DNA of 64,000 nt from JANQQC01 sp965262255. GTDB taxonomy: Bacteria > Pseudomonadota > Alphaproteobacteria > Caulobacterales > Hyphomonadaceae. Shown here one piece after another: positions 28,578 to 36,670 of the stretch; the first letter of the stretch is position 1, and each line of letters begins with the position of its first letter. The stretch covers positions 2,232,001 through 2,296,000 of the forward strand of contig OZ253505.1 in NCBI GenBank assembly GCA_965262255.1, read 5' to 3'. A program made the position numbers and the translations under genes. The notes under the pieces are model-generated. The model made no database searches, was not told the DNA's origin, and worked only from the letters and a program-made list of their open reading frames with translations.

Positions 28578-29324
28578 ATGAAGAAAATCACTTCCGACTC
28601 ATTTATGCGTTCAAAACGAGAAATGAGCATGCAGACTACGAAGCAAAATCTGACAAACTATTCATTGGAATTTTCTGTGAAAAAAACAACCATAGAATGC
28701 TATTTTGACTGTTCTAGCCCTTGGACCTACTTGGGAGTGCGCAACCTTATACCAATGGCGGCTCGCTTGAGGTGTGACATAGATTTCAAACCAATATTGG
28801 TTGGTGGAATATTCAATACAGTAAATCCTAGTGTGTATGAAAACAGGCGAACCCCGGTCAAAGCCAAAGCGCGATATCATGCAAAAGACCTTCAGGACTG
28901 GGCTAGACTTGCTGGCCTAGATATAAAAATGCCGCCGAAAGTGTTCCCTGTGAATAGCGTTAAAGTTATGCGAGCTTGTATTCTGTTGGAACCCAAGGGC
29001 AAACTTGTCAGCTTTGCCCTCACGGCGTTCGAGATGTATTGGAGTGAAGACAAGGACATTAGCCAAGACGATGTGATCAAAGAAATTTGCTCTCGAATTA
29101 GGGTAGATTATCAATTCGTCTCCGAGGGAATAAAATTAGACTTCGTGAAGAATTCGTTACGAGACAACACTACTGAAGCCATTGAGAGAGGAGCATTTGG
29201 TTCGCCAACCTTCTTCGTTGAAGGGGATATGTATTTTGGTAACGACCGCCTTGTTCTGTTAGAAGAAGCGATTCACGGCATACGCGAAAAACAGTCAGTC
29301 CAAGATACTGCTGAAGAACAATGA
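28578..29324 (+). CDS. NahD-like / DsbA-family isomerase (2-hydroxychromene-2-carboxylate isomerase type)
   Basis: Up to 248 residues. After a non-conserved N-terminal tail of about 38 residues comes the thioredoxin-like start YFDCSSPWTYLG, with the catalytic Ser position of NahD/kappa-GST proteins, and a C-terminal GAFGSPTFFV cis-Pro motif. It probably uses glutathione in an aromatic degradation or detoxification step. The start may be an internal ATG at about 28623-28629 rather than 28578. It diverges from the nitronate monooxygenase gene with 43 bases between. Confidence 0.82.
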   Translation: MKKITSDSFMRSKREMSMQTTKQNLTNYSLEFSVKKTTIECYFDCSSPWTYLGVRNLIPMAARLRCDIDFKPILVGGIFNTVNPSVYENRRTPVKAKARYHAKDLQDWARLAGLDIKMPPKVFPVNSVKVMRACILLEPKGKLVSFALTAFEMYWSEDKDISQDDVIKEICSRIRVDYQFVSEGIKLDFVKNSLRDNTTEAIERGAFGSPTFFVEGDMYFGNDRLVLLEEAIHGIREKQSVQDTAEEQ

Positions 29325-29359
29325 TTGGTTGAAAAGAGCCTAAATTCGGAGTTGACGTG

Positions 29360-30688
29360 ATGAAGTATTTCTTGGTTTCCATAGTTCTGACTATACTCCT
29401 TTATGGTTGTAGAGAGACTAACCAACATATTTTAGAACCCGGTATTGCAGTTGATACGGAAAAAATATTTGCGGCATCACTGCCGTGGGACTCGGATGCC
29501 AAAGGCACGATGCGTACAATGAGTGGCTTAGAATTCCGACGTATTCGAAAAGGCCAAGGCGACACGATAACGCCATCATTTGACGATGTGATAACCGCTG
29601 AATACGAGGGAAGACTAATCACAGGGGAAATTTTTGACAGTTCTTTCGAGCGGGGAGAAACAATCTCATTTAGCTTAGAGCAAGTGATCGAAGGTTGGAC
29701 GGAGGGACTCCAACACATGCAGGCTGGCGACGTGTTTTTGTTTTATATCCCTTCAGAACTTGCCTATGGTGAGAATCCGCCCCCGAATGCAATAATCAAA
29801 CCGAACGACGATCTTATATTTTTAGTTGAATTGCACAGTTTCGAACCTCTTCCGCCTTCCTCTAAGCCTGATGAAGAAGCGTGGGAAGCTTATTTTCCTT
29901 GGGATTCTCAGTTAAGTTTGGTCAACAAAACTGGTTCTGGACTTGAATACATAGTCATAGAATCTGGCGACGAATCTGGCAAATCACCAGTTAACGACGA
30001 AATTGTAACGTTGCATTACGAAGCCAGATTTGCTGAAACAGGAGAGGCATTCGATAGCTCGTTCGGACGTTTGGAACCTGTAAGGTTTCCAATTGACGCG
30101 GTGGCAATACAAGGTTGGAAAGAAGCGATCAGAAAAATGAAACCCGGAGATCGCTGGCTGGTCTATATCCCGAATAACTTAGCGTATGGCGAAATTGGGA
30201 CTCCGGGGGGACCGATTCCTCCTTACACCGATTTAATGTTCGAAATAGCGATGATTGAGGTTACTCCTAAACCATTGAGTACCCGTGATATGGTAACGCC
30301 CGAACTTTACTTACCTTGGAATTCCGAACGCCATGGTATTATCGCAACGGGTTCGGGAGTTGAGTACTTTGTTATTGAATCCGGAGATGATTCTGGCCCC
30401 TCTCCGGTAAGTGATGAAATTGTAGTTGTACACTACGACGGTCGTTTCGCAGATACAGGGGTAATGTTTGATAGTTCTTTCGATCGGAATGTCCCTGAAA
30501 AGTTTCCAGCTGATGGTCTTATTCCGGGGTGGGTTGAAGTACTGAAACTTATGAAGCCCGGTGATTATTGGGTCGTCTACATTCCATCGGAACTGGCGTA
30601 TGGAGAAGAGGGAAAAGGTGAGGGCGTGATTCCTCCGAACGCTGATTTAGTCTTTGAAATACAGATGATTGATGTAATTTCTGAGTAG
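29360..30688 (+). CDS. Lipoprotein with three tandem FKBP-type prolyl isomerase domains
   Basis: 442 residues. Signal with lipobox LLYGC near residue 17. Three FKBP domains follow at about 50-155, 185-300 and 330-440. Each has an FDSSF signature, a GW(T/K/V)E helix and a PSELAYGE or PNNLAYGE motif (the FKBP active-site loop). Each is preceded by a similar (L)PWDS or PWNS linker, so the gene grew by internal duplication. It probably folds proteins in the periplasm. ATG 29360 is preferred over GTG 29357 because GGAG lies eight bases before it. Bacterial FKBPs usually have one domain. Confidence 0.88.
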   Translation: MKYFLVSIVLTILLYGCRETNQHILEPGIAVDTEKIFAASLPWDSDAKGTMRTMSGLEFRRIRKGQGDTITPSFDDVITAEYEGRLITGEIFDSSFERGETISFSLEQVIEGWTEGLQHMQAGDVFLFYIPSELAYGENPPPNAIIKPNDDLIFLVELHSFEPLPPSSKPDEEAWEAYFPWDSQLSLVNKTGSGLEYIVIESGDESGKSPVNDEIVTLHYEARFAETGEAFDSSFGRLEPVRFPIDAVAIQGWKEAIRKMKPGDRWLVYIPNNLAYGEIGTPGGPIPPYTDLMFEIAMIEVTPKPLSTRDMVTPELYLPWNSERHGIIATGSGVEYFVIESGDDSGPSPVSDEIVVVHYDGRFADTGVMFDSSFDRNVPEKFPADGLIPGWVEVLKLMKPGDYWVVYIPSELAYGEEGKGEGVIPPNADLVFEIQMIDVISE

Positions 30689-30720
30689 AGACATCGAATA
30701 ACTAGACTAGTTTGAAATTT

Positions 30721-31512
30721 ATGAGCATTTCAGGAGAAACATTGGCGACCATTGCTCTAGAAGCTGGTGCGCTGATAATGGAAGTATATGAGTCAGACTT
30801 TAAAGTTGACGTAAAAAGCGACAGCACCCCGGTAACTTTAGCCGACGGGATGGCAGAATCACATATTCTAAAACGATTGAAGGAGTTAGATTCTTCGCTA
30901 GTCGTCGTCGCGGAAGAGTCTGTTTCTACGACGGGCAAGTTTCCCGAGCATGGCGACCGATTTGCGCTAGTTGATCCGCTTGATGGGACGCGAGAGTTTG
31001 TGGATCGAAATGGTGAGTTTACGGTTAATATTGCGCTGATTGAGCGAGGTTCCCCTGTGATGGGCGTCGTTTACGCTCCGGCGACAGGACGATTGTTTGT
31101 TGGAGAGGGTAAGGGGCAAGCTTGGCAATGCATAGTTGCGCCAAACACTAAGTTGCCCTCTAATGAAAGTAGGCGGGATATACGTGTTAGAAGAATTCCA
31201 AGCTCAGGGATGACTGCAGTGGCTTCTCGCTCGCACCTTAATACAGCGACTGAAGATTACATAAAGAATCTTAATGTTTGTGAGATTCAGAGAGCGGGTT
31301 CGTCATTAAAATTTTGCTTGATTGCGGCTGGCGAGGCGGACATCTACCCGCGGTTTGGTCGAACGATGGAATGGGATACCGCGGCTGGGCATGCTGTCGT
31401 TGAGTGTGCAGGTGGATTTGTGAGGAAAGTCGATGGTTCTGCATTGCTGTATGGTAAAAAAGAAGTTGGTTACGAGAATCCAAATTTTATAGTGAGTTCG
31501 ACTCATCTCTAA
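30721..31512 (+). CDS. cysQ: CysQ-like 3'(2'),5'-bisphosphate nucleotidase
   Basis: 263 residues from ATG 30721; a TTG at 30712 is a poorer choice. Inositol-monophosphatase fold with the metal site motif VDPLDGTREFVDRNGEF and the C-terminal WDTAAGHAVVE. It breaks down PAP made during sulphate assimilation. It follows the FKBP lipoprotein by 32 bases in the same direction, without clear functional linkage. Confidence 0.88.
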   Translation: MSISGETLATIALEAGALIMEVYESDFKVDVKSDSTPVTLADGMAESHILKRLKELDSSLVVVAEESVSTTGKFPEHGDRFALVDPLDGTREFVDRNGEFTVNIALIERGSPVMGVVYAPATGRLFVGEGKGQAWQCIVAPNTKLPSNESRRDIRVRRIPSSGMTAVASRSHLNTATEDYIKNLNVCEIQRAGSSLKFCLIAAGEADIYPRFGRTMEWDTAAGHAVVECAGGFVRKVDGSALLYGKKEVGYENPNFIVSSTHL

Positions 31513-31563
31513 AATAGAATAGAGCTGCAATGCCTCAATTTAGGGAAAGTAGCCAGAGTACCT

Positions 31564-32027
31564 TTACCAAGCCTTTACAATTTTGTTCAGTTCCCTTTCA
31601 GACACGAGATCATTCAACTCCTCAAGCTCAGCTTGTTCGTTTGCCTCATTAATCTCTTCTTCCTCTTAGAAAGGCGCAAGCGGCGTTCCTTCAATATCCT
31701 CCTATTCGTCTCTCAGAACAAATAGGTTTTATGGCACGTGGTTAGGCGTTTTCAAGTCTAGCTTGAAAATCCCACCTTCCGACTCAACTGCATGACGGAA
31801 CTCCTACAGCAGGAGATCGGTATGTTTTTCATTTTCTCTGATCCCCGGAGGACTAAGATTAGCTGATGAAATAAGTTGGTTGCGAACAACATCCCTAACA
31901 GAACGAAATTTAATCTTCGCTCTATCTTTCGCGATAGAGATCTTAGCGCGCTCCAAAATTTTTTCCTTTTGATCTTCGGGTATTGGTTGAAGACATCCTC
32001 CTAGGAAACTGTAACATCTTTTGGCAT
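31564..32027 (-). pseudogene. Decayed HigA-like antitoxin gene
   Basis: Reading from ATG 32027 (GGAGG seven bases upstream) gives a clear homologue of the antitoxins at 32230-32691 and 33422-33838 (for example NLSPPGIRENEKHTDLLL, then EGTPLAPF and EEEEINEAN). There is one frameshift near the N-terminus and five in-frame stops, all TAA or TAG. Against the intact paralogue these fall at one Trp, one Ala and three Tyr positions. The body of about 120 codons keeps frame. No intact toxin gene stands before it. Confidence 0.8.
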
Positions 32028-32229
32028 CAAATTACCTCCATACGATATCGGCATCTTGGTTCAACGCCAGTGCCAACAAAGAAATGACTTTGTCGTTGCG
32101 CTATCCAAAGTTTTGAGATCAAACAACTAGAAGTATAGCTTTTGCAGTAAATCAAAACTGGATGCTATTCTCTGTTAACGATTCGCAATTTTCGAATCGA
32201 TTCTCATGCTGATTACGTTGAGAATTGGA

Positions 32230-32691
32230 TCAAGCCGCCACTTTCATACTCTCATCAAAACCCGATTCTTGCTTTTCAATCTCCCTCTCCTCTGCCAAGC
32301 GATTTGCCTCATTTATATCCTCTTCTTCGTAGAAAGGACCAAGCGGGGTTCCTTCACAGTCTTTGTATTCGTCGCGGAGGTCAAAAAGGTTGTATGGAAC
32401 GAGGCTAGGCATATCCAAAAGGATCTTGAACGTTCCGCCCTCGTCTTCAACGATTTTTCTAAAAGTGGCGAGTAGGTAGTCAGTATGTTGCTCAATTTCT
32501 CTAATTGCCTCAGGACTGAGATTCGTAGACGATTCTAAATGGTTTCGAAGGACTATCTTTAGGTCTCGAAACTTATACAGAGCTTGAAATTTAGCGGAGC
32601 TTTCTTTGCAGTACTCCGAAATTTTCGCCTTTTCGTCTTCAGGCAATTCGTCGAATACGTCGCCCCAGGGTGCTGTAACACTATTAGTCAT
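32230..32691 (-). CDS. HigA-like antitoxin
   Basis: 153 residues. The middle block (IEQHTDYLLATFRKIVEDEGGTF) matches the C-terminal part of HigA2/XRE-type antitoxins partnered with Gp49-like toxins; the helix-turn-helix before it is degenerate. An acidic tail follows (YEEEDINEAN). It overlaps the upstream toxin gene by ATGA, the toxin-first order of HigBA systems. Its toxin is broken by element B2, so this antitoxin is now an orphan, unless it neutralises the second toxin. Confidence 0.7.
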   Translation of the reverse strand: MTNSVTAPWGDVFDELPEDEKAKISEYCKESSAKFQALYKFRDLKIVLRNHLESSTNLSPEAIREIEQHTDYLLATFRKIVEDEGGTFKILLDMPSLVPYNLFDLRDEYKDCEGTPLGPFYEEEDINEANRLAEEREIEKQESGFDESMKVAA

Positions 32692-33221
32692 TTAACAAGC
32701 TCCAAGTAACTTCGGTAACGTTTCTCTGCGATCGAGATAAATCTTGAATAAAATAACCTATGATTAACTCCGGTTTTCATACCAGCGACTAGCAATAAAG
32801 CGTTACGTTCACGGTTAGAGCAAAGGCCGATCAAGTAGACACTCGCAAAATGTCCGAGAATTTACAGAACAAGTAGAGAATTGTTAGACTCGTTTTGCTA
32901 TCTGTGTAGGAGATCACCATGCCTGCACCGCTTGTAGGGAAGAATATTATGAATATTAAAGAAAACAAAGAGAGTGTCTACTTGAAAGACTTTTGCTCTA
33001 AATAAAAAGGTAATTCTCCAATCTCCGTCAGGAACTATCACACGTAACTCTTTTAGATTAGCGATTCGAGAGCCTTTGAGAGTATCAACGTTCGGGCGAC
33101 CTAGATTAGGTCCACTTAATTTTAGTTCGTTCAAAATCGCACGAAGTCTTTCTCTAACGTTCTCAGGTAGAGCATGGATATCTTTGGCAAACTCTTTGTG
33201 ATACTTAACTTTCCAAGTCAT
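32688..33221 (-). pseudogene. HigB/Gp49-like toxin gene split by MITE B2
   Basis: The first part (ATG 33221, MTWKVKYHKEF, then NLKELRVIVPDGDWRITFLF) is a RelE/HigB-type mRNA interferase of the DUF891 family. It runs into element B2 (32815-33001) and ends in nonsense at 32898. After the element the gene resumes with RERNALLLVAGMKTGV and ends ELVK, overlapping the antitoxin start. Removing the element and one TA restores a single frame, T-F-L-F-N-R-E-R-N, of about 116 residues, aligned along its length with the second toxin. The current gene is presumably inactive. Confidence 0.85.
32815..33001. mobile_element. MITE family B, copy 2 (187 bp), inside a toxin gene
   Basis: Ends TTAGAGCAAAGGCCGATCAA and, inverted, TTAGAGCAAAAGTCTTTCAA; about 26 of the first 30 end bases match, including AGTAGACACTC. 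The empty-site reconstruction of the toxin gene shows that exactly one TA was duplicated. The orientation is the same as copy 3. Confidence 0.92.
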
Positions 33222-33421
33222 GGAAACTGCTCTTATTTAGTGCGGTGCTGAATAACTAGTCTTGACCTTTATAACTACAGTAAGTTTAAATGTTTTGCAA
33301 GTTAAACACAGTTGAAATCTGCTCTTCTGTACTGCAGACCGAATTTGTACACTACCAAAGGGTCTAATGGAACGACTGTATAACGTGATAAATTCACGGA
33401 AGATGCGGAATGTTTCCTTGG

Positions 33422-33838
33422 CTAATTGCGGGTGGACTGCGGATTGTTCGCCTCGTTTATGTCCTCTTCCTCGTAGTAAGGGCCAAGTGGGGATCCTTCA
33501 AACTCTTCATAAAGATCCCTCAATTTCAATAGGTCGTACTCAACCTCATTAGGCATTTCTAGAACAATTTTTATTTGCCCACCATTTTTGTTGACGGTGT
33601 CGCGGAAAAACGAAAGTATCAGATCGGCATTCTTCTCGATCTCTTGAATTTCTGTCGAACTTAAATGTTTAGACGACTCGAGTTGCGAGCGCATAACTTC
33701 TTTCAATTCTCGAAATTTTAGAATTGCACTGTGTTCAGCTCGCATGCGGGCAGAATTAGCTCGTATTTTTGCTTTACGTTCTTCGGGCAATTCTTCAAAT
33801 ATCTCATTCCAAGGGGTGCCACTTTGATTTTTGGTCAT
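33422..33838 (-). CDS. HigA-like antitoxin, second module
   Basis: 138 residues from ATG 33838; the open frame runs further upstream, but that part overlaps the toxin gene. Same plan as the 32230-32691 antitoxin: WNEIFEELPEE, IEKNADLILSFFRDTVNKNGGQI, then YYEEEDINEAN. It starts ten bases after the toxin stop. This toxin-antitoxin pair is the only complete one in the array. Confidence 0.72.
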   Translation of the reverse strand: MTKNQSGTPWNEIFEELPEERKAKIRANSARMRAEHSAILKFRELKEVMRSQLESSKHLSSTEIQEIEKNADLILSFFRDTVNKNGGQIKIVLEMPNEVEYDLLKLRDLYEEFEGSPLGPYYEEEDINEANNPQSTRN

Positions 33839-33848
33839 TTTCTTTGTC

Positions 33849-34184
33849 CTAAATATTGGTTGTATCTCTTTTCTGCAGTAGAGATAAATTTCGAATAAAG
33901 CGTCTTTTCTCAATTCCTGATTTGTTGCCGGGCACCAATATAACAGCGTTCCGCCTTGGATCAAATATAAACGCAAATCTCCATTCTCCGTCAGGCACTT
34001 TGAACCGAATTTCCTTCAAATTATCAAATTTTGAACCATTGAAAGTGTCCACATATTGGCGTCCCAAACTAGGACCTTCAGTTGCTATCATGTCAGTCAC
34101 TTTAAGTAACTTGTCCTTTACTGAATTCCGTAGATTCCTAAGTTCTTCTTTGAACTGGTGGTGAAAAATTACGCGCCAATGCAT
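33849..34184 (-). CDS. HigB/Gp49-like (DUF891) toxin, intact
   Basis: About 111 residues, starting MHWRVIFHHQF at ATG 34184, which aligns with the start of the broken paralogue; ATG 34196 is an alternative. Core: NLKEIRFKVPDGEWRFAFIFDPRRNAVILV, the usual RelE-like strands with basic and aromatic residues that cleave ribosome-bound mRNA. Element A2 with its target duplication begins 14 bases upstream of the start, so the native promoter and ribosome site have been displaced and expression may be changed. Confidence 0.78.
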   Translation of the reverse strand: MHWRVIFHHQFKEELRNLRNSVKDKLLKVTDMIATEGPSLGRQYVDTFNGSKFDNLKEIRFKVPDGEWRFAFIFDPRRNAVILVPGNKSGIEKRRFIRNLSLLQKRDTTNI

Positions 34185-34202
34185 GTGGGATACCATTACT
34201 TT

Positions 34203-34351
34203 GAGACTGTTGCGAAACACAACGTTTGGGAAAACATCTACAACAATTTGAAGTTTTGGCGACTAGATGGCCCTAAAATAAGGCGTTTGGTGATCGAGCT
34301 TGAGTGCAAATCATCGAAATTCGAACGAACAACTAGTTTCGCAACAGTCTC
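34203..34351. mobile_element. MITE family A, copy 2 (149 bp, 5-bp target duplication)
   Basis: Ends GAGACTGTTGCGAAAC (34203-34218) and GTTTCGCAACAGTCTC (34336-34351) are perfect inverted repeats. ACTTT at 34198-34202 and 34352-34356 is the target duplication. It sits directly upstream of the intact HigB-like gene and is inverted relative to copy 1. Confidence 0.92.
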
Positions 34352-34356
34352 ACTTT

Positions 34357-35651
34357 GTTGAACCTCTTGCTTGTCTTGATCAAAGAATACTATTTTTACT
34401 AAAGTATTCATCATTTTGCAATAAGCTGATCATATTCAGAACATCTAGATTTTAGAGCGAACTTATATACATTCAGAGGTGGTTAAAGATCTCTAGAGTT
34501 GCTATAATAAGAATTTCTTGGACTTCTAAGAATACTGAATAGTTGCCTATCATTGGAGTTCAGCCGTTCGGAGTAATGAATATCGAAGTGCGTTGCGCCT
34601 ACGTTTGATAAGATTCGGGTTGCGTTTTTTGTTTGTGTTAGAGTTTGTGAAACGCTTTGAGTCGAGCTTCGCAGGAGGTGAAATTACTCCCGTCCGTAAT
34701 CTCTGTGGTCGCGACGCAGTAATATCGGGATGGTAAAAAGGTTGAAATTCTATTGGCGATAACGCCCCCTTGATATGCGATACGAGTTGTAAATAACGTG
34801 ATCAGTATTTTGAGTTTGCCTGCACGAGTTAGTTGACGCATTACGTGTAGATATGAAATATGTAGTTGTTCTCGAACTGTTTGCCCCAACAGCGAAGGAG
34901 TTGAGCGGTGTTCCCCGGACATATGGGCATTTCGTCTATGAATTTGCCAAGTTTTCTGAATCGAATCTTGTCTTTGAAAAATTTGGGATTTATATGTTAC
35001 TTCCTCTAAAGTTCTACTTTGTCTTAGCATACGCTCGCAAAACATCGAATTCGCAACGTTCTCAGGCGTATCATCAATACCTTCAATGATTTTGTCCCTG
35101 CGCGATCAATTCTTTGGTATGGCAAGTGTTTGATCGCCATCTCGCGAACACTATGCTCTATAAAGTTCATTGCGTCGTCACCGCACAGTCTGTATCGAGT
35201 CGCAAATTCATCAACATAAGATTTCTAAGTGTTGCGCCGACATCCAAGGGTGCGTTTTGTGATATGAACGCAGGGGTCGGATCCAGAACGACTCTAAAAC
35301 ATTTGCGTTTGCTAGCCTACGAGCTCGTTCACCTGCTGAATGCTTGACCTTTTCGCGTTTGTGCCTTTTTCTCTAATCCTTTGTAGGATTTATACTCGTT
35401 CGTTTAAACCGGGCTACCGACTTTGACGTTATCTCAAATGAAGTATTGCAACGTCTCCTTGGTTGTATCTTTGACTGGTTGCTCATTCACGCGGTTAGTT
35501 CTTCGTTAACTTGAACCAATATAGCGCTTCCTGCAGGTGATTTTAGGGGAGGTAGTATCTAAGTCTCTAAAATTTCATTAGAAAAAATTAATGTGATAAG
35601 ATTGGTATAGTACTAAACCTGTCGGTGTAATAAGTCTTAGGAGACGTTGAA
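34357..35651. other. Gene-poor, probably decayed region
   Basis: About 1.3 kb. Open frames on both strands are short and overlap. One minus-strand frame of 135 codons (34638-35045) continues upstream for about 21 codons to a stop and has protein-like stretches (IIEGIDDTPENVANS), so it may be the remnant of a gene I cannot identify. No tRNA, CRISPR or repeat was recognised. Confidence 0.5.
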
Positions 35652-36545
35652 ATGGCTAAGGTGAATGAGGTGAGAGTAAAACTACACGACGACGAAATTG
35701 TCGAAGCTAGTTTAAAAGGGTCATCAATACTCGCACTTGGATTTCCTAGGAGTAAGCGCAATAATCCAATGATTAAGGGTACTCTCAACCAAAAAATTGG
35801 AGTTTACATGCTGATAGGACGAAATAAGCCGCCTTCGGCAAAACTTGAAGTCTATATTGGTCATGCCCAAAACATTTCAAATCGACTGTCATCACATCAT
35901 TCTCAAAAGATGATAGAGTCTGACAACTGGTTTGAAACAGTTGTAATTTTCGATTCAAAGGGTGACATGACAGTTAGGAATGCTCTAGCGGTAGAAGGAA
36001 CGCTAATAGATGTGTGTAAGCAAAACAATCGCTGGAAAACATCAAACATCAAAGGAACAAGTGAAGATCCAGATATTGAGGAAAAGTATGTTGTAGACAC
36101 AATCGAGAAATCTGTAATTCTTTCAAGAATTTTGGGGTGGGATGTTTTTCGTGATTTTCGTGTAACCACAAATAAAGCACAGAGAGACAAAGAAGTAGAC
36201 TTACCGACCTCAGATAGGCGTTCGGAGGTTTTCCTCTTCCAAGGCAAAAATTTTAGCGCTAGAATGACCGCTAACACTTCGGGAAAACTCATTGTCCTAA
36301 AAGGAGCGGAAGCAAGTTCTAGCACCACGAGAAGTACATCGAACTATCTTAAATTGCTTAGAAATGAACTTCTCAGGAAGGGAGTTTTGATACGTGCAGG
36401 GGATAAATTAGTGTTCAGTAGGGATTTCGAATTTTCCCGCCCTAGCACAGCAGGCTCTGTTATTATGGGATATGGAGTAAACGGCAACGCCATATGGCAA
36501 CTAGAGGATGGTACTACATATGGTGAATGGCTGAACAGAAGTTGA
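35652..36545 (+). CDS. GIY-YIG nuclease with DUF4357 domain, copy 1 of 3
   Basis: 297 residues. GIY-YIG core: GVY (50-52), YIG (68-70), conserved R78, the metal-binding Glu E115 (VEGTLI) and an NNRW motif. A C-terminal DUF4357 module covers about 190-297 (RPSTAGSVIMGYGVNGNAIWQ, ending DGTTYGEWL). The ATG follows TAGGAGACG. All catalytic positions are present, so it is probably an active endonuclease. First of three tandem paralogues in the same direction. Confidence 0.82.
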   Translation: MAKVNEVRVKLHDDEIVEASLKGSSILALGFPRSKRNNPMIKGTLNQKIGVYMLIGRNKPPSAKLEVYIGHAQNISNRLSSHHSQKMIESDNWFETVVIFDSKGDMTVRNALAVEGTLIDVCKQNNRWKTSNIKGTSEDPDIEEKYVVDTIEKSVILSRILGWDVFRDFRVTTNKAQRDKEVDLPTSDRRSEVFLFQGKNFSARMTANTSGKLIVLKGAEASSSTTRSTSNYLKLLRNELLRKGVLIRAGDKLVFSRDFEFSRPSTAGSVIMGYGVNGNAIWQLEDGTTYGEWLNRS

Positions 36546-36670
36546 TTGATTACCATTCCTGCAAGGAACTTAAACGCTCCCTCATACAATAGAATTTGAC
36601 GGTTTGTTTGCACCAAACTATTCAATACTCTAAACTAGAACTCATACACTGAAATAAAACGGAATCAACC

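Noticed and set aside
33422..33976. Longer antitoxin starting at 33976
   Set aside because: The first 46 codons are the toxin gene read in another frame; ATG 33838 matches the paralogue's start.
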